Shown: in pieces, positions 21,070 through 32,076 of the stretch | Layout: each line of letters opens with the position of its first letter | Position numbering within the stretch: position 1 is the first letter of the stretch | NCBI GenBank assembly: GCA_963210315.1 | Contig: OY723320.1 | Location: 620,001-684,000 of the forward strand | Source: Rhynchopus euleeides | Taxonomy: Eukaryota; Euglenozoa; Diplonemea; Diplonemida; Diplonemidae | Length of the DNA stretch: 64,000 nt | Reading direction: 5' to 3' | Program-made: the position numbers and the translations under genes | The notes under the pieces: generated by a model | The model's input: only the letters and a program-made list of their open reading frames with translations | Databases searched by the model: none | What the model was told of the DNA's origin: nothing

Positions 21070-23673
21070 ATGGCACTGCCTGTGGCCAGTCACCGCAGCT
21101 CTCTGCAGGGGCAGCCAGCGGCTGCCCTGCGGAAGGACAGCAATGCGAGCGCGCGCAGCCGGCGGAGCTCTGCTGCATCCGTCGGCTTTGCAGAGGAGGA
21201 ATGCGAGCAGTCGTCGTTTGTCTCGACCATCATGCAGCACGACGCGCTGCGCGCCGCTCTGGAGATGGTTTTCTACTGCGTTTTGGACGGGGCAGGGCAC
21301 TGCGACCACCACAAAACCAGCGTGGCAGCCCTGAAAGACTGGTGCCTCGCCTGCCAGCTCTACGCCGACCCGGAGATAGACCGCAAGCAGAGCGAGGTTG
21401 ATTCCAGCCACCTCATGACAGCTGTCGAGTTCACCATGGGCTACCCGGTTATCGCAGGGGACGTGCATGACCTGCTGATCGACTTCACACGCTTCGTCTC
21501 CATCATGGGCCATCTGGGGTGCTCGCGGTATAAGGTGAGCCGCACAGAGCCCCTCATGGTGACGGACGCAATCTACAACGACTACCTGGTGGTCTGGATG
21601 GTTAAATTCCGCCAAGCCCACACCACCTCGGGCCTGCAGCCCCTCGCAGAGTTCCAGCTCATCACCCGCTCCATCGACAGGATTTTCTATGAATACCTCA
21701 CACCGATGCAGAACGTGATGCGCCGGCAGGCCGCAGGCAAACTGGGCCTCGACCTGCAGGATGTCACCCAGGTGTGCCAAGACTACCTGGGTGCCGCGCC
21801 CATATCCCGGAGCTGCATCCAGCAGGTCTACGAGGCTGTGCGTGCAGGGCCCCCTCGCAATACAGTGCCGGTGGGAGGCGGCGCCCCGCCGCCGCAGCAG
21901 GCGTTGCTGGGGATGCAGGTGGTGGTGCCGGGTGAGGGTGGGCAGCAGCAGGAGGAGAGCAGTCCCGCTGCAGGTGGGGAAGAGGGTGATGACGTGGCCC
22001 CAGCGGCAGCGGCAGCAGCAGCAGCAGCCCCAGCACCGGAGCTGCTGTCGCTGCATGGGTTTATGGAGTTTTTGGCGCGCGTCGCGCAGGTCATCTTTCA
22101 GAAGACGGCGCAGCAGTGCAACGAGCTGCCTTCCGTCCATTCCCGCCTTTCCGCGCTCATTCGGGCCATGGAGCCTGCGTACGCCACCCTGATGGACAGG
22201 TCGATGAGCACCGAGTGCGTCACCACACTCAAAGGCATCCCCGACCTCTCCAGAAACGCCCTGGCCCCCTCGCGCTGCGCTGCTGCGGGGGGTTCGCTGA
22301 TTGCCGTGGTGGGATCCAACTTCTGCACCAGGCGTGCCGTGTATGTGAGGCTGACGCACACCGAGGATAAGAGCCGTGCCTTCCTGTTGGAGGCCGAGGA
22401 GGTGCGGGACAAGCGCCTCACATTTGTCAGCCCCCCCGTGTCTGTCGAGAGGGTGCACGTCACGTCGCTGTGCGACATCCAGACGCATGTGTGGACCATC
22501 GACATCGACAGGCGCGAGACATACGCCCTCGAGGCGTCGAACGACGGATTCGACTTCTCCGTGTCGGAAGCCCCGCAGGTGCTGTGCTTTCAGGAGAAAT
22601 GCCCCCCATGGGTCATGCCAGACCCAGTCGCTGAAGGGCTGCAAAAGGCATTCGCACTCAGCGTGAGCTACCGCGACAGGCGAAACACCCGCTTCATGAC
22701 CCTGGACAGGTGGAAGCAGTTCAAACAGACCTACGGCCTTCTCGAGGGTCCGCAGGACACCTCACGGGTTGTAAAGCCTGCTGCCGCAGGGGACGACCCG
22801 AAGTCGCATCCCTTCTTCGACGAGGTTGCCGTGGTGCAGGTTCTCCCTCCAAAGGGTGGCCGCGACGGGGACCCGGGCATCGCCGGGCTGCGCAGCGAAC
22901 CGAGTGTCGACTTCAAGGCGTTTATCCGGCTGATGTGCAAATGCACAGCCCTGGTGCGGCGGGAGGGGCCCGGAGGGGAGGTGTCATTTGAATACGACGC
23001 GGCAAACCCAGCAGTGGCAATCCCTTTGATAGTGGAGGACGTGCTGCAGAGGGAGGGGTCGCGGGTGGAGATCGCTGTCGACGACATCCTGCACGAGCTG
23101 AAACTCACACGGGACGCCATTTCGCTGATTGAGAGGCGTGCCCAGCGCGAGTTGGATGTGTACGTCGGGCCAGTCCTCTGCGCAACGGTGGCGGACAGGC
23201 CGGGCCTTATCTCATCCCAAAGGACAAACCTGCACCGGCGCCACCAGCTCCTCACCTGCACGACGTACGACTGCTTTCTGAACAACGAGTCTGTGATAGC
23301 AGGGCACTGCTTTGTGGCGGACACCTTCGACCATCTCCTGCGCCGCCTCCTCACGGATGGGTTCGACCTGGCAGCGCCGACCGACCCCGCGACGCGGCAG
23401 CCTGCCGGCAGGTGCTGGCATGTGTACAGCGGTGACAACCGGATTGGGGCACTTTGGGATCTCCCGGGGCACTTCTCAAGCCATTACTGGCAGCCGACTT
23501 CGCTGGATGCTGCCAGCAGCAGCGTCACGATGACGGTGTATAAGAAACACGACGACCTGGATTATGTTGTGTGCTTCATGCAGTTTCTCAAGGCTGACTC
23601 GCCGGCACGGATGCGGAGGCTACTGACGCAGCGCGGCTTCACACTCCGAACCACCCTCTATAAAAAGCTGTAG
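21070..23673 (+). CDS. Large protein with IPT/TIG-like domain, function unknown
   Basis: An 867-residue protein without signal peptide or membrane span. The N-terminus (to ~45) is Ser/Arg-rich; residues ~50-250 look helical and match nothing I know. Residues ~260-325 are a Gly/Gln/Ala-rich linker with an alanine run. Residues ~403-500 resemble an IPT/TIG immunoglobulin-like domain: AAAGGSLIAVVGSNF, then RLTFVSPPV, and a YALEASNDGFDFSVSEA end typical of such domains in protist proteins. Later parts contain WKQFKQTYGLL and FKAFIRLM stretches that faintly recall EF-hand helices but lack calcium-binding loops. The C-terminal ~200 residues are unrecognised. Start at 21070 is the first ATG of the frame. 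A structural or adaptor role is likely; specific function unknown. Confidence 0.7.
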   Translation: MALPVASHRSSLQGQPAAALRKDSNASARSRRSSAASVGFAEEECEQSSFVSTIMQHDALRAALEMVFYCVLDGAGHCDHHKTSVAALKDWCLACQLYADPEIDRKQSEVDSSHLMTAVEFTMGYPVIAGDVHDLLIDFTRFVSIMGHLGCSRYKVSRTEPLMVTDAIYNDYLVVWMVKFRQAHTTSGLQPLAEFQLITRSIDRIFYEYLTPMQNVMRRQAAGKLGLDLQDVTQVCQDYLGAAPISRSCIQQVYEAVRAGPPRNTVPVGGGAPPPQQALLGMQVVVPGEGGQQQEESSPAAGGEEGDDVAPAAAAAAAAAPAPELLSLHGFMEFLARVAQVIFQKTAQQCNELPSVHSRLSALIRAMEPAYATLMDRSMSTECVTTLKGIPDLSRNALAPSRCAAAGGSLIAVVGSNFCTRRAVYVRLTHTEDKSRAFLLEAEEVRDKRLTFVSPPVSVERVHVTSLCDIQTHVWTIDIDRRETYALEASNDGFDFSVSEAPQVLCFQEKCPPWVMPDPVAEGLQKAFALSVSYRDRRNTRFMTLDRWKQFKQTYGLLEGPQDTSRVVKPAAAGDDPKSHPFFDEVAVVQVLPPKGGRDGDPGIAGLRSEPSVDFKAFIRLMCKCTALVRREGPGGEVSFEYDAANPAVAIPLIVEDVLQREGSRVEIAVDDILHELKLTRDAISLIERRAQRELDVYVGPVLCATVADRPGLISSQRTNLHRRHQLLTCTTYDCFLNNESVIAGHCFVADTFDHLLRRLLTDGFDLAAPTDPATRQPAGRCWHVYSGDNRIGALWDLPGHFSSHYWQPTSLDAASSSVTMTVYKKHDDLDYVVCFMQFLKADSPARMRRLLTQRGFTLRTTLYKKL

Positions 23674-24741
23674 GGGGGCGCTGCAGGGTGGTCGTCAGTG
23701 TATTGGCCGAAAGCTGGAGAATATTTGACGAAGGAATACTACCGAGGAGCAAAGTCGTCAAAAAGGGAAACAGGAGGGACCCTTCCACCTCGCTCAGCTT
23801 CCCGGGGACAGGCACGCCCCTGCACCGCCTGTGCATGGGGCACCCCACCCTTGCCAGGCATCGGGCTGGGCTGGCAGAAAATGCGAGGCTGCGCAGCCTG
23901 AACCTGTGGCGTGGTGGAGCTGCATCGAGAGCTGCTGTTGCTGCTGCTGCGCGCTGTGTGTCACACTGTGTGGGTCAAAAAAGCAATGTGCCACAACTCT
24001 GCAACCAGGGAACCAGGGTTTTGTGGGGCACACGCATCCACCCCGTCTTTTTGTTCTTCCCAGTTACGAGCGACGAAGTGTAGCGAAGTCGCGAAGTAAC
24101 GAAGGAAATTGTACGACTGAAGCTTTGGATTAGCACCTCATGCCACTTCACAGGGCCTCAACACAGCCTTGAGACAGCAAGTGTGCGCTCAACAAAAAGT
24201 AGTCCGGAACTGTTCCCCCACAGTTGCTGGACAGGGTGTCTATAATAAAGGAGGATTATATTCACTTCCCGTATCTCGGCATGTCTGAGGAGAAGGCCTT
24301 TCATTCTGTGCCAGCCGATGTCTTTCCACAGCATTGCCATGCTGGTGAGAAGACAATATCAGACTCCTGCCAGGCCGAGCTTTGCCAAGCGATGCTAGAG
24401 GGACCATGAATCTGCCCAGCTTCACAGGGTGAGGAGATGCAGTGTTGTGGAACTGCTGCCCGACCTGGCATGTGCTGGCGGCCCTGGTTTGTGGTTGCAA
24501 AGAGGTGGTGGTCAGCAGAACAACCGCCAGCACACATCCCCCAGCACCCAACCACATACCTTTCGACGAGTTGCGCCCAGCGCTGATTTCAGATTTTTCT
24601 TTGACCTTCCTGCTTCCTCTGTACCTTCTGCATTATGCGGCCCGCAGGGAATCAGCACCTCCAGCAGAGGCACACGCTGTGCAGCCACACCACAGTTACA
24701 CAGCACTCAGGGAGGGAGGGAAGCAGAAGAGAAGAGAAGAG
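23674..24741. other. Intergenic region before the isolated A-type WD40 gene
   Basis: This includes a copy of the 'gttacgagcgacgaag' repeat (24063-24242, listed separately) and unique sequence. The usual long A-type leader is present only in its last ~100 bp (from about 24656, 'cctccagcagaggcac'), so the upstream portion was replaced or lost when this copy was moved. No gene is supported. Confidence 0.5.
24063..24242 (+). repeat. Dispersed ~180-bp repeat (gttacgagcgacgaag type), copy 1
   Basis: This shares 'gttacgagcgacgaag', 'gaagctttg', 'cacttca' and 'gtgcgctcaac' in order with copies at about 38548-38740 and 50571-50762. Part of its 3' half ('gtagtccggaactgttc') also recurs at about 40172-40240. 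There is no open frame. It is an unclassified interspersed repeat. Confidence 0.7.
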
Positions 24742-25908
24742 ATGGAGGTGACGGTGAGGCACGCGGGGAGCGGGCGGAGCTGCGTTGTCGGTGTTGCGGA
24801 CACCGACACCGTGCTGGATCTGAAGGCACGTGCGGTGGGGGGGATCTTCGCAGGCCGCCGCATCGACGCAGGCAGAGTGGCTGGCGGGCTGGCGGCACAC
24901 ATCGGCACGGGGACGGCGGAGGGGGAAGTGCTTGACGACACCCTGCACATCGCAGACACGCGCCTCGAGGGTGGGGATGATGTCCAGTTGGTCCGCCGTT
25001 TTGCCGAGGTGAAAACGCCTGCTGAGTACCACCTCACACCACGAATCACCTGTGTCGCACTGTCACCCTGTGGCACGCTGTGCTGTGTTGGCACAGAAGG
25101 TGACGTTATGTTCGTCTTTGACACCACCACTGCTGAGTTGGTCACTCAATGCAGTTTTGAGAGATTGCCCACCGTACAGCGCAGTGGTACTAAAATATAC
25201 GTCTCCCCTGTCGGCTTCTCCAGGTGCGGCAGGTGGATCGCAGCTGGCTATGGGAACCCCACTGTGTGGAGCACATCAACGTGGGAGTGTGTGCACACCC
25301 TTGAGGGCCATACAGAGATAATCGAGTGTGTTGCGTGGACACACTGCGGCCGTCTCGTGTCAGCTGAGAGCACAGTGCGTGTGTGGGACGTGGAGGAGGG
25401 TGTGTGCACCGCTGTGCTGGAGGGTTGCACAGGCCGTGTCAGCGGCCTTGCTGTGTCACACACAAGCATCTTCAGCGAGTCTCACAAGACGATCCGAGTG
25501 TGGGACCTGGACACCCTCAGCCACACCCACACCATGACGGGTCACACACGCAACGTGACTGACCTTGCCCTCACCACCGACGAGAAGCAGCTGGTGTCCT
25601 GTTCAGATGATAGCGATGTGAAGGTGTGGTGCACGAACACACTCCAGTGCTTGAGGACGATACCGACAGGATACGCGCTCCCGTGGCATGTTGTCGTATC
25701 ACAGGAGACAGACGTCATAGCGACAAGTGGCTCCTTCAGGCGTGTGTTCCTGTTCCGCCTCAGCACAGGGATGCCTCTCCCGCTCTCAGAGCCGCTCGAT
25801 TGGCGTCATTGTGCAATCAGCCCCTGTGGCAGGTGGCTCTTCCTCCTTGAGGGTGAGTGTATCCGCGTGCAGGCTATCAGCACCCTGCTGCATCAGCACA
25901 CCTCTTGA
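24742..25908 (+). CDS. WD40 propeller protein with ubiquitin-like N-terminus (type A, isolated copy)
   Basis: A 388-residue protein starting MEVTVRHAGSG. The first ~85 residues are nearly identical to the cluster copies; the linker then differs (VRRFAEVKTPAEYHLTPR). Blade 1 resembles the copy at 14609 (EGDVMFVFDTTTAELVTQCSFE), blade 2 has its own insert (RSGTKIYVSP), blade 3 is shortened (SAESTVRVWD in place of SGSDDRTIRVWD) and blade 4 lacks two residues (SESHKTIRVWD). The A-type tail is present (LPLSEPLDWRH, AISPCGRWLFL). It lies about 6 kb from the main cluster with only a short shared leader. The frame is fully open, so probably functional; role unknown. Confidence 0.83.
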   Translation: MEVTVRHAGSGRSCVVGVADTDTVLDLKARAVGGIFAGRRIDAGRVAGGLAAHIGTGTAEGEVLDDTLHIADTRLEGGDDVQLVRRFAEVKTPAEYHLTPRITCVALSPCGTLCCVGTEGDVMFVFDTTTAELVTQCSFERLPTVQRSGTKIYVSPVGFSRCGRWIAAGYGNPTVWSTSTWECVHTLEGHTEIIECVAWTHCGRLVSAESTVRVWDVEEGVCTAVLEGCTGRVSGLAVSHTSIFSESHKTIRVWDLDTLSHTHTMTGHTRNVTDLALTTDEKQLVSCSDDSDVKVWCTNTLQCLRTIPTGYALPWHVVVSQETDVIATSGSFRRVFLFRLSTGMPLPLSEPLDWRHCAISPCGRWLFLLEGECIRVQAISTLLHQHTS

Positions 25909-27115
<1,207 letters not shown>

Positions 27116-30100
27116 ATGGTGGATGGAGGTGCCCCGCCCCGGACCGGGCTGTTGGGGAAAACCCTGAAATATGGAAATAAAAAGCTGAAGACGGTGAACA
27201 ACCAGCTGCAGGTGCAGATCGGGCTGAAGGAGGCGGACCGTGAGATCGACCAATATGGGAAGGACATGGCGGTGGTCCGCTTCCGGCAGCAGCTGAGGGT
27301 CGGGTCGAGGGTCGTCACCCTCAAACACCCCAGCTCGTCCTACCAATACGGGAAGCTCAGCATCTACCACAACAAGCCTGCAGAGGTCGTCGCCTTCCCG
27401 CCCGGAAACAAGCTGATCCGCCTGCGGTTTGAAGACGGCACCCTCGCCAACTGGATGTTCGAAGATGTCAAGGTGCACCCCACCCAGATGGCTGACTACA
27501 CAGAGCCCCGCCTGCCGCTGAACCTCGTCTACCCCAAGGGGACCTCCGGGGACCAGCCCACCGTGCAGTGGATGGACCCCGAGAACCCGCCACCCCTGCA
27601 GCCCTCTGTTTCGAAGACTCCATCGCAGGCCACCAACAGCCACGCCGCCTCGCGGCGGGGGTCCAACGGGTCGCGGTCTTCGCTGAAACAGACGGGCCGC
27701 GACACCACGGAGGATATGCTGCAGAAGCGGAAGCACCGCGCGCAGGTCGACGACCCACTCGACAGGTCGGAGGATAACATCGCGCGCGACGACGACCCCT
27801 TCGCAGAAGCCATCAGACGCGGCGACTGGGTGGAGGGGACCGACCCCAAGACGGGGCGGTGCTACTGGTGGAATGCCGAAACCCGCGCCACAACATGGGA
27901 CCTCCGCGCCCTCCTCGGCGTCCGTTCGGAGGACGAGGTTCCGCCATACTTCCCGGAGAAGATGATCTGCGTCTGCCGTGCAACGCACGGCCCGGTTTAC
28001 GCTGTTGGGGGAACCTACCGCCGGCAGGGCGGAGAGGTGAACGGGATGCCTTTCTGGTATTGCCCCTCTGCGAATCGATGGCTGTTTTCGACTGCGACGA
28101 AGCATTGGGCTCTGACGGACTCCCGAGAGGACTTCTTCGACACGGAATCTGCGGGGACCAACAAGGCGATGGTGATAAGCAGCTCCCCGCACAACACGAA
28201 ATACCCCCCGGGGCACGACACGGAGTGGGTTGCTGTAGAGGGGGTGGAGCCGCTGGACATCACAATGGACAGCTACGTCGCGGATGGGGCACATTTCTTC
28301 TTCGATGTTTTCTACATCCTCCACGCCCCCCGCCAGGCGGGAAAGGCAGGACAGCTCGCCGACGGCGTGCACAGCGGGGCCTACACCATCAGCAAGGCCC
28401 TCAAAAAGCTCTGCGCTTCCTACCAGGTTGACCACGAGGAGTGGGCCCAGGACCCACCCCAGGCTGTCGTGAAGTACGTCCTCATGAGGTATCTGCAGGC
28501 GATGCATATCGACCGTGCGACGTGGGGGCACACCGACAGCATCGCCGGCAGGGTCACGGGGCCCAACTCCCTCAACCGCGAGATGGTGAAGCTCTGCCTG
28601 AAGACGGGTGGCGACCCTGCCCTGTGGACAGGGCCCTACCCGCGGGCCCTGCGGTACCCCAGCATGTCGCAGAGCGCCATAAAGTTCAGAGTCGAGGCGC
28701 TGAAGGCGGTGGAGGGCAGGGCAAACGTGCAGCACGTCGACACCGACGAGGTTGTTGAGAGGGTGGTTTCCGGAGGGGAGCGCTTCGACTCTGTCATGAC
28801 GCAGTGCTGCACCGCCCTCGGTGTCGACGCCTATGAGCAGTGGACAGTCGACATGCCTCGGGGGCTAGTCGTCTGGACAATCTCCACCTTCTTCAACACC
28901 TACGACCCGGATGGGTCTGGAGGCGAAGCCGAGCCGATCGCACAGGACGTCACCTCCGGGAAATACACCCTCGACCACGTCATGACGCAGCTCTGCAGCA
29001 GGTGGCGCGACCGGGGCGCCACAACAGCCCTCTGGACAGGCGAATTCCCCGAGGCGATGCGGCGCATCGTGAAGCACGGCGTGTCCCCAGGGGACAACCC
29101 CATCCTTGCGCTGAAGGCGAAGCGCCGCCTCCGCAGCGAGAGCATGCTGTCTCTGGGTGCCGGGCCCGGCGGGTCCGGGAAGATCTCGACGGATGAGGAG
29201 GAGGAGGTGTTCCTGAGGGAAGCGATAGACACGGCGGTGTTTAAGCTGTCCGCATTTCAGGCGATGCACTCCGTGCCTGACACGGTGCATCCAATGGATC
29301 AGCTGGAGCATGTCAAGCGGGGCGCCGCCAGCGCGAAGCAGTTCAACGAGAGGATGGACGGCGTCTTCCAGGAATACATGCGCCTCTGCAACATCCGCAG
29401 CCAGCACCGCTACCTCTGGGTTGGGAACGACGCCCCGGCTGCTTCGCGCTACCGCTTCGACGCCATCATCGACAGACACCTTGCAAACACCCCATCGGGC
29501 AGCACCACCTCCCCCGCTGCCAGCCTGCCACAGGCAGAGGCGCGACGTGACGAGCTGCTGGCCCGCCTGGCCCACAAAGAGATGACCCTCGACGAAGCCA
29601 TCGAGTCGTTCTGCTCCGACCTGCGGGGCTGCCCTGCGTCGGACTGGGTGGGGCCCTTCCCGAAGGCGATGCGGGGGCCGGGCGCATTCCCACACCACTT
29701 CCCCGAGGTGCCTCCACCGCCGGAGAAGATGTCGCTGGCGTCGCAGGGCAGCGCCAGGGGGCAGCTGCATCAGCCGCAGAAGCAGAAGCAGCAGCAGAAG
29801 GAGGAGGAGGAGGGCCTGATCCCCGAAGGGGCATCTCGAGAGGAGGGTGGAGAGCGCACCCCAACAGCGCAGCTGCAAGGGAGGAGCGGCAGCCCCGGCA
29901 GCGCCACGTCGTCCCCGCCGGAGTCGTCGCTGAAGCTGCACAGCTATGTTCACACCGTGACGCCGCCCCCGCCTTCGGAGGGGAGCGCGGCGTCGTCGAA
30001 CAGCGCGATTCTGGGGAGGGGGGCGGGGCGGAGTGGCCAGCAGCAGCAGCAGCAGCAGAGCAGCACAGCCACCAGAGGCGGAGGCCTCAGGAGCGGCGCG

Positions 30101-31264
30101 TCGCCGCCGGCGAGGCAGGTGAGGCTGGTGTCGCCGAAGTCGATGCCGATGGTGGAGGGGGAGGAGGAGGAGGGGGTGCAGCAGCAGCCAGGCCCCCGGG
30201 TGCCGCAGCTGCCGACTGTGAGCGACCTGTCCGCCCTGGCCGGCAGCATCGCTGCCGAGCGGCTGCCCCAGCCCCAGCCCCGCCGGCACCCCGCGAGCGC
30301 GCCCCTCCCCGGCGGGGGGGGCACTCCGCTGTTCTTCACAGCGGCAGCGCCGTCCCCAACGGCATCTCCTGCCCCGTCCCCTGCGCCTGTGCCCCCTGGT
30401 GGGGTGGGTGGGGTCGGGGTCGGAGGGGGAGGGGGAGGGCGGCGACGCACCGAGGATTCGGCTCCACGCCCCAGCGTGCGGGCCCCGTTTACAGTGGTGA
30501 CGCCTTCCAGCCCCGCGCCTTCGGGGAGGCATGCTGGGTTTTCCTCCGCCGCGCAGCCGGTGTCGGGTGGGGGGAGTTCGGTGGGGCCGCGCGTGGTGCT
30601 GCCCCCCGGGGTACCCTTCGGGCAGAGCCGGGTCGGGAAGGCTTTCCAGAACCACGTCGCGTTCACCCTGAATGTGTTCCACGAGGTGCACCACCTCCCC
30701 TTCACCCGGATACAGTTCTGGGCGGAGCAGGTGATGTCCAGCGGGGACCCCGTCGCGCAGTTCGACTCCACCATGCAGAACCTCTGCTCCAAATCGCAGG
30801 TCGATGCAGCTCCGTGGTGTGGGGCACGCCCCTCCGCTGTATACACCTACATCTTGGAGGAGTTTTTCTCGGTGTACGACCCCGCCTCTATGGCAGAAGT
30901 CTCAGGCCTTGTGGCAGTCGCCTGCTCGCCCCTCTCCAGCATCGCCATCGTGGTGCAGCAGCTGTGCGAGGGGTATGGGGTTCCAAAGGACTACTGGTCT
31001 GGAGAGTACCCTCTTTACTTCAAGAAGAAGGCGGAGGCGTCGCGCAACCGCGTCCAACACATGGGTAGCGCTCGGAAGAGGGATGGGCCCCCGGCAGTGT
31101 CGCCTTCTGCATCTGTGGGTGTGACCCCTCCCCCGCTGGGTGGGGCCCGGAGTGCCTCGGGTGGGGCGGTGGTGGCGGCTGGCCCAGGCGCTGACGTGGT
31201 TCCCGTGTCCCCAGTTGACCCTCTGGCGGGCAGCAAGGTGGCGCATCTGATGCATTTGCTGTGA
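27116..31264 (+). CDS. WW-domain protein with an unrecognised ~70-90 residue repeat
   Basis: A 1382-residue soluble protein. Residues ~51-120 (RVGSRVVTLKHP, YGKLSIYHN, RLRFEDGTLANW) look like an SH3-like/Tudor-type barrel. Residues ~236-266 are a WW domain (DPKTGRCYWWN, ATTWD), a Pro-ligand binder. Residues ~285-385 carry a Gly/Tyr module (VYAVGGTYRRQG, NGMPFWYC, WALTD) found in many protist proteins. From ~390 a repeat returns about eight times: a helix with 'xxLCxxxxV' followed by 'WxGxxPxAx' and often 'FFxxYDP'. Clear examples are QLCSRW..WTGEFPEAM, SFCSDL..WVGPFPKAM, NLCSKS..WCGARPSAV and QLCEGY..WSGEYPLYF. Residues ~865-1160 are Ser/Pro/Gly/Gln-rich and disordered, splitting the repeats. 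The first ATG is used. Possibly a scaffold; function unknown. Confidence 0.78.
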   Translation: MVDGGAPPRTGLLGKTLKYGNKKLKTVNNQLQVQIGLKEADREIDQYGKDMAVVRFRQQLRVGSRVVTLKHPSSSYQYGKLSIYHNKPAEVVAFPPGNKLIRLRFEDGTLANWMFEDVKVHPTQMADYTEPRLPLNLVYPKGTSGDQPTVQWMDPENPPPLQPSVSKTPSQATNSHAASRRGSNGSRSSLKQTGRDTTEDMLQKRKHRAQVDDPLDRSEDNIARDDDPFAEAIRRGDWVEGTDPKTGRCYWWNAETRATTWDLRALLGVRSEDEVPPYFPEKMICVCRATHGPVYAVGGTYRRQGGEVNGMPFWYCPSANRWLFSTATKHWALTDSREDFFDTESAGTNKAMVISSSPHNTKYPPGHDTEWVAVEGVEPLDITMDSYVADGAHFFFDVFYILHAPRQAGKAGQLADGVHSGAYTISKALKKLCASYQVDHEEWAQDPPQAVVKYVLMRYLQAMHIDRATWGHTDSIAGRVTGPNSLNREMVKLCLKTGGDPALWTGPYPRALRYPSMSQSAIKFRVEALKAVEGRANVQHVDTDEVVERVVSGGERFDSVMTQCCTALGVDAYEQWTVDMPRGLVVWTISTFFNTYDPDGSGGEAEPIAQDVTSGKYTLDHVMTQLCSRWRDRGATTALWTGEFPEAMRRIVKHGVSPGDNPILALKAKRRLRSESMLSLGAGPGGSGKISTDEEEEVFLREAIDTAVFKLSAFQAMHSVPDTVHPMDQLEHVKRGAASAKQFNERMDGVFQEYMRLCNIRSQHRYLWVGNDAPAASRYRFDAIIDRHLANTPSGSTTSPAASLPQAEARRDELLARLAHKEMTLDEAIESFCSDLRGCPASDWVGPFPKAMRGPGAFPHHFPEVPPPPEKMSLASQGSARGQLHQPQKQKQQQKEEEEGLIPEGASREEGGERTPTAQLQGRSGSPGSATSSPPESSLKLHSYVHTVTPPPPSEGSAASSNSAILGRGAGRSGQQQQQQQSSTATRGGGLRSGASPPARQVRLVSPKSMPMVEGEEEEGVQQQPGPRVPQLPTVSDLSALAGSIAAERLPQPQPRRHPASAPLPGGGGTPLFFTAAAPSPTASPAPSPAPVPPGGVGGVGVGGGGGGRRRTEDSAPRPSVRAPFTVVTPSSPAPSGRHAGFSSAAQPVSGGGSSVGPRVVLPPGVPFGQSRVGKAFQNHVAFTLNVFHEVHHLPFTRIQFWAEQVMSSGDPVAQFDSTMQNLCSKSQVDAAPWCGARPSAVYTYILEEFFSVYDPASMAEVSGLVAVACSPLSSIAIVVQQLCEGYGVPKDYWSGEYPLYFKKKAEASRNRVQHMGSARKRDGPPAVSPSASVGVTPPPLGGARSASGGAVVAAGPGADVVPVSPVDPLAGSKVAHLMHLL

Positions 31265-31357
31265 TGTGATGTGATGTGGTGGGGGTGGTGGGGTGGGGTT
31301 TTTTCCCAGCGAAGTGCTGGGTGGGATGTGCTGTTGCCAGGTGGGTATACCGGTATA

Positions 31358-31730
31358 TACCGTATTCGGAAAAATACTGGAACGGAAAAATACTGGAACG
31401 GATTTTTTCTGGAACGGAAAATAACTGGAACAAACCCGGATTTTCGAAACTTGGAACATTATTCCGTTCCAGAATTAGAATATGGGGGAAATTGACGGGT
31501 ACTTGTCAGTTTTTGGGGCACATGTCCGAAATCCCACCTCACCCCACCCCATGCCATGGTGGAGGATGGTGGGCCCAGCATACCCTTGGGAAAGTACCCG
31601 ACTCTCAGAAAATGGCCAAGTCCGCGCAGACCCCCCAAAACAATTCTGGAACGGAAAATAACTGGAACAGATGGGGTCTCGGCTGGAACTTGGAACATTA
31701 TTCCGTTCCAGTATTTTTCCGAATACGGTA
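31358..31730. mobile_element. MITE-like element with 30-bp terminal inverted repeats
   Basis: The ends are exact inverted repeats: 'taccgtattcggaaaaatac' onward at 31358-31387 and its complement at 31701-31730. Near both ends there are subterminal repeats of 'ctggaacgga' in both orientations. At 373 bp with no coding capacity it fits a non-autonomous DNA transposon. I cannot make out an unambiguous target-site duplication, so the superfamily is open. Confidence 0.75.
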
Positions 31731-31934
31731 ATCAGTGCCTGATGCATCTTTTTTGCTGTGTGGCCCATGCCCCCGACGTGCAGGGCGGCCAGAAGGCGTT
31801 GCACAAGACAGAACAGAAGAGAGCCGGGTACCCCGGCAATCTCTTTTTGTGTTTGCTGGAGGGTTTCGGGAGGGGGGGGGGGGGGGGCTTTACGCACCAG
31901 CAGGCGCAGGCACGCTGAGACGTGGGTTTTTTTA

Positions 31935-32076
31935 ACCACAACAGGGAACCTGTCAGTGTCAAAAAGATAGTAGGCGGCGCTTGGGGCAACAAATTCAACC
32001 TCCTCATCAGGCTGCAGAGTTGCTTTTGTTTTGCCCGGATTTGGCGCACGAACAACAGCCTTATCTTTTTTTGGAG
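31935..32076 (+). repeat. Dispersed ~145-bp repeat, copy 2
   Basis: Nearly identical to 4548-4692 and 40034-40170, beginning near 'accacaacaggga' and ending after 'ccttatcttttt'. Confidence 0.75.

Noticed and set aside
20671-22644. 657-residue open frame on the - strand
   Set aside because: It is antisense to the 867-residue IPT-like gene, has no family features and is explained by GC-rich codon use.
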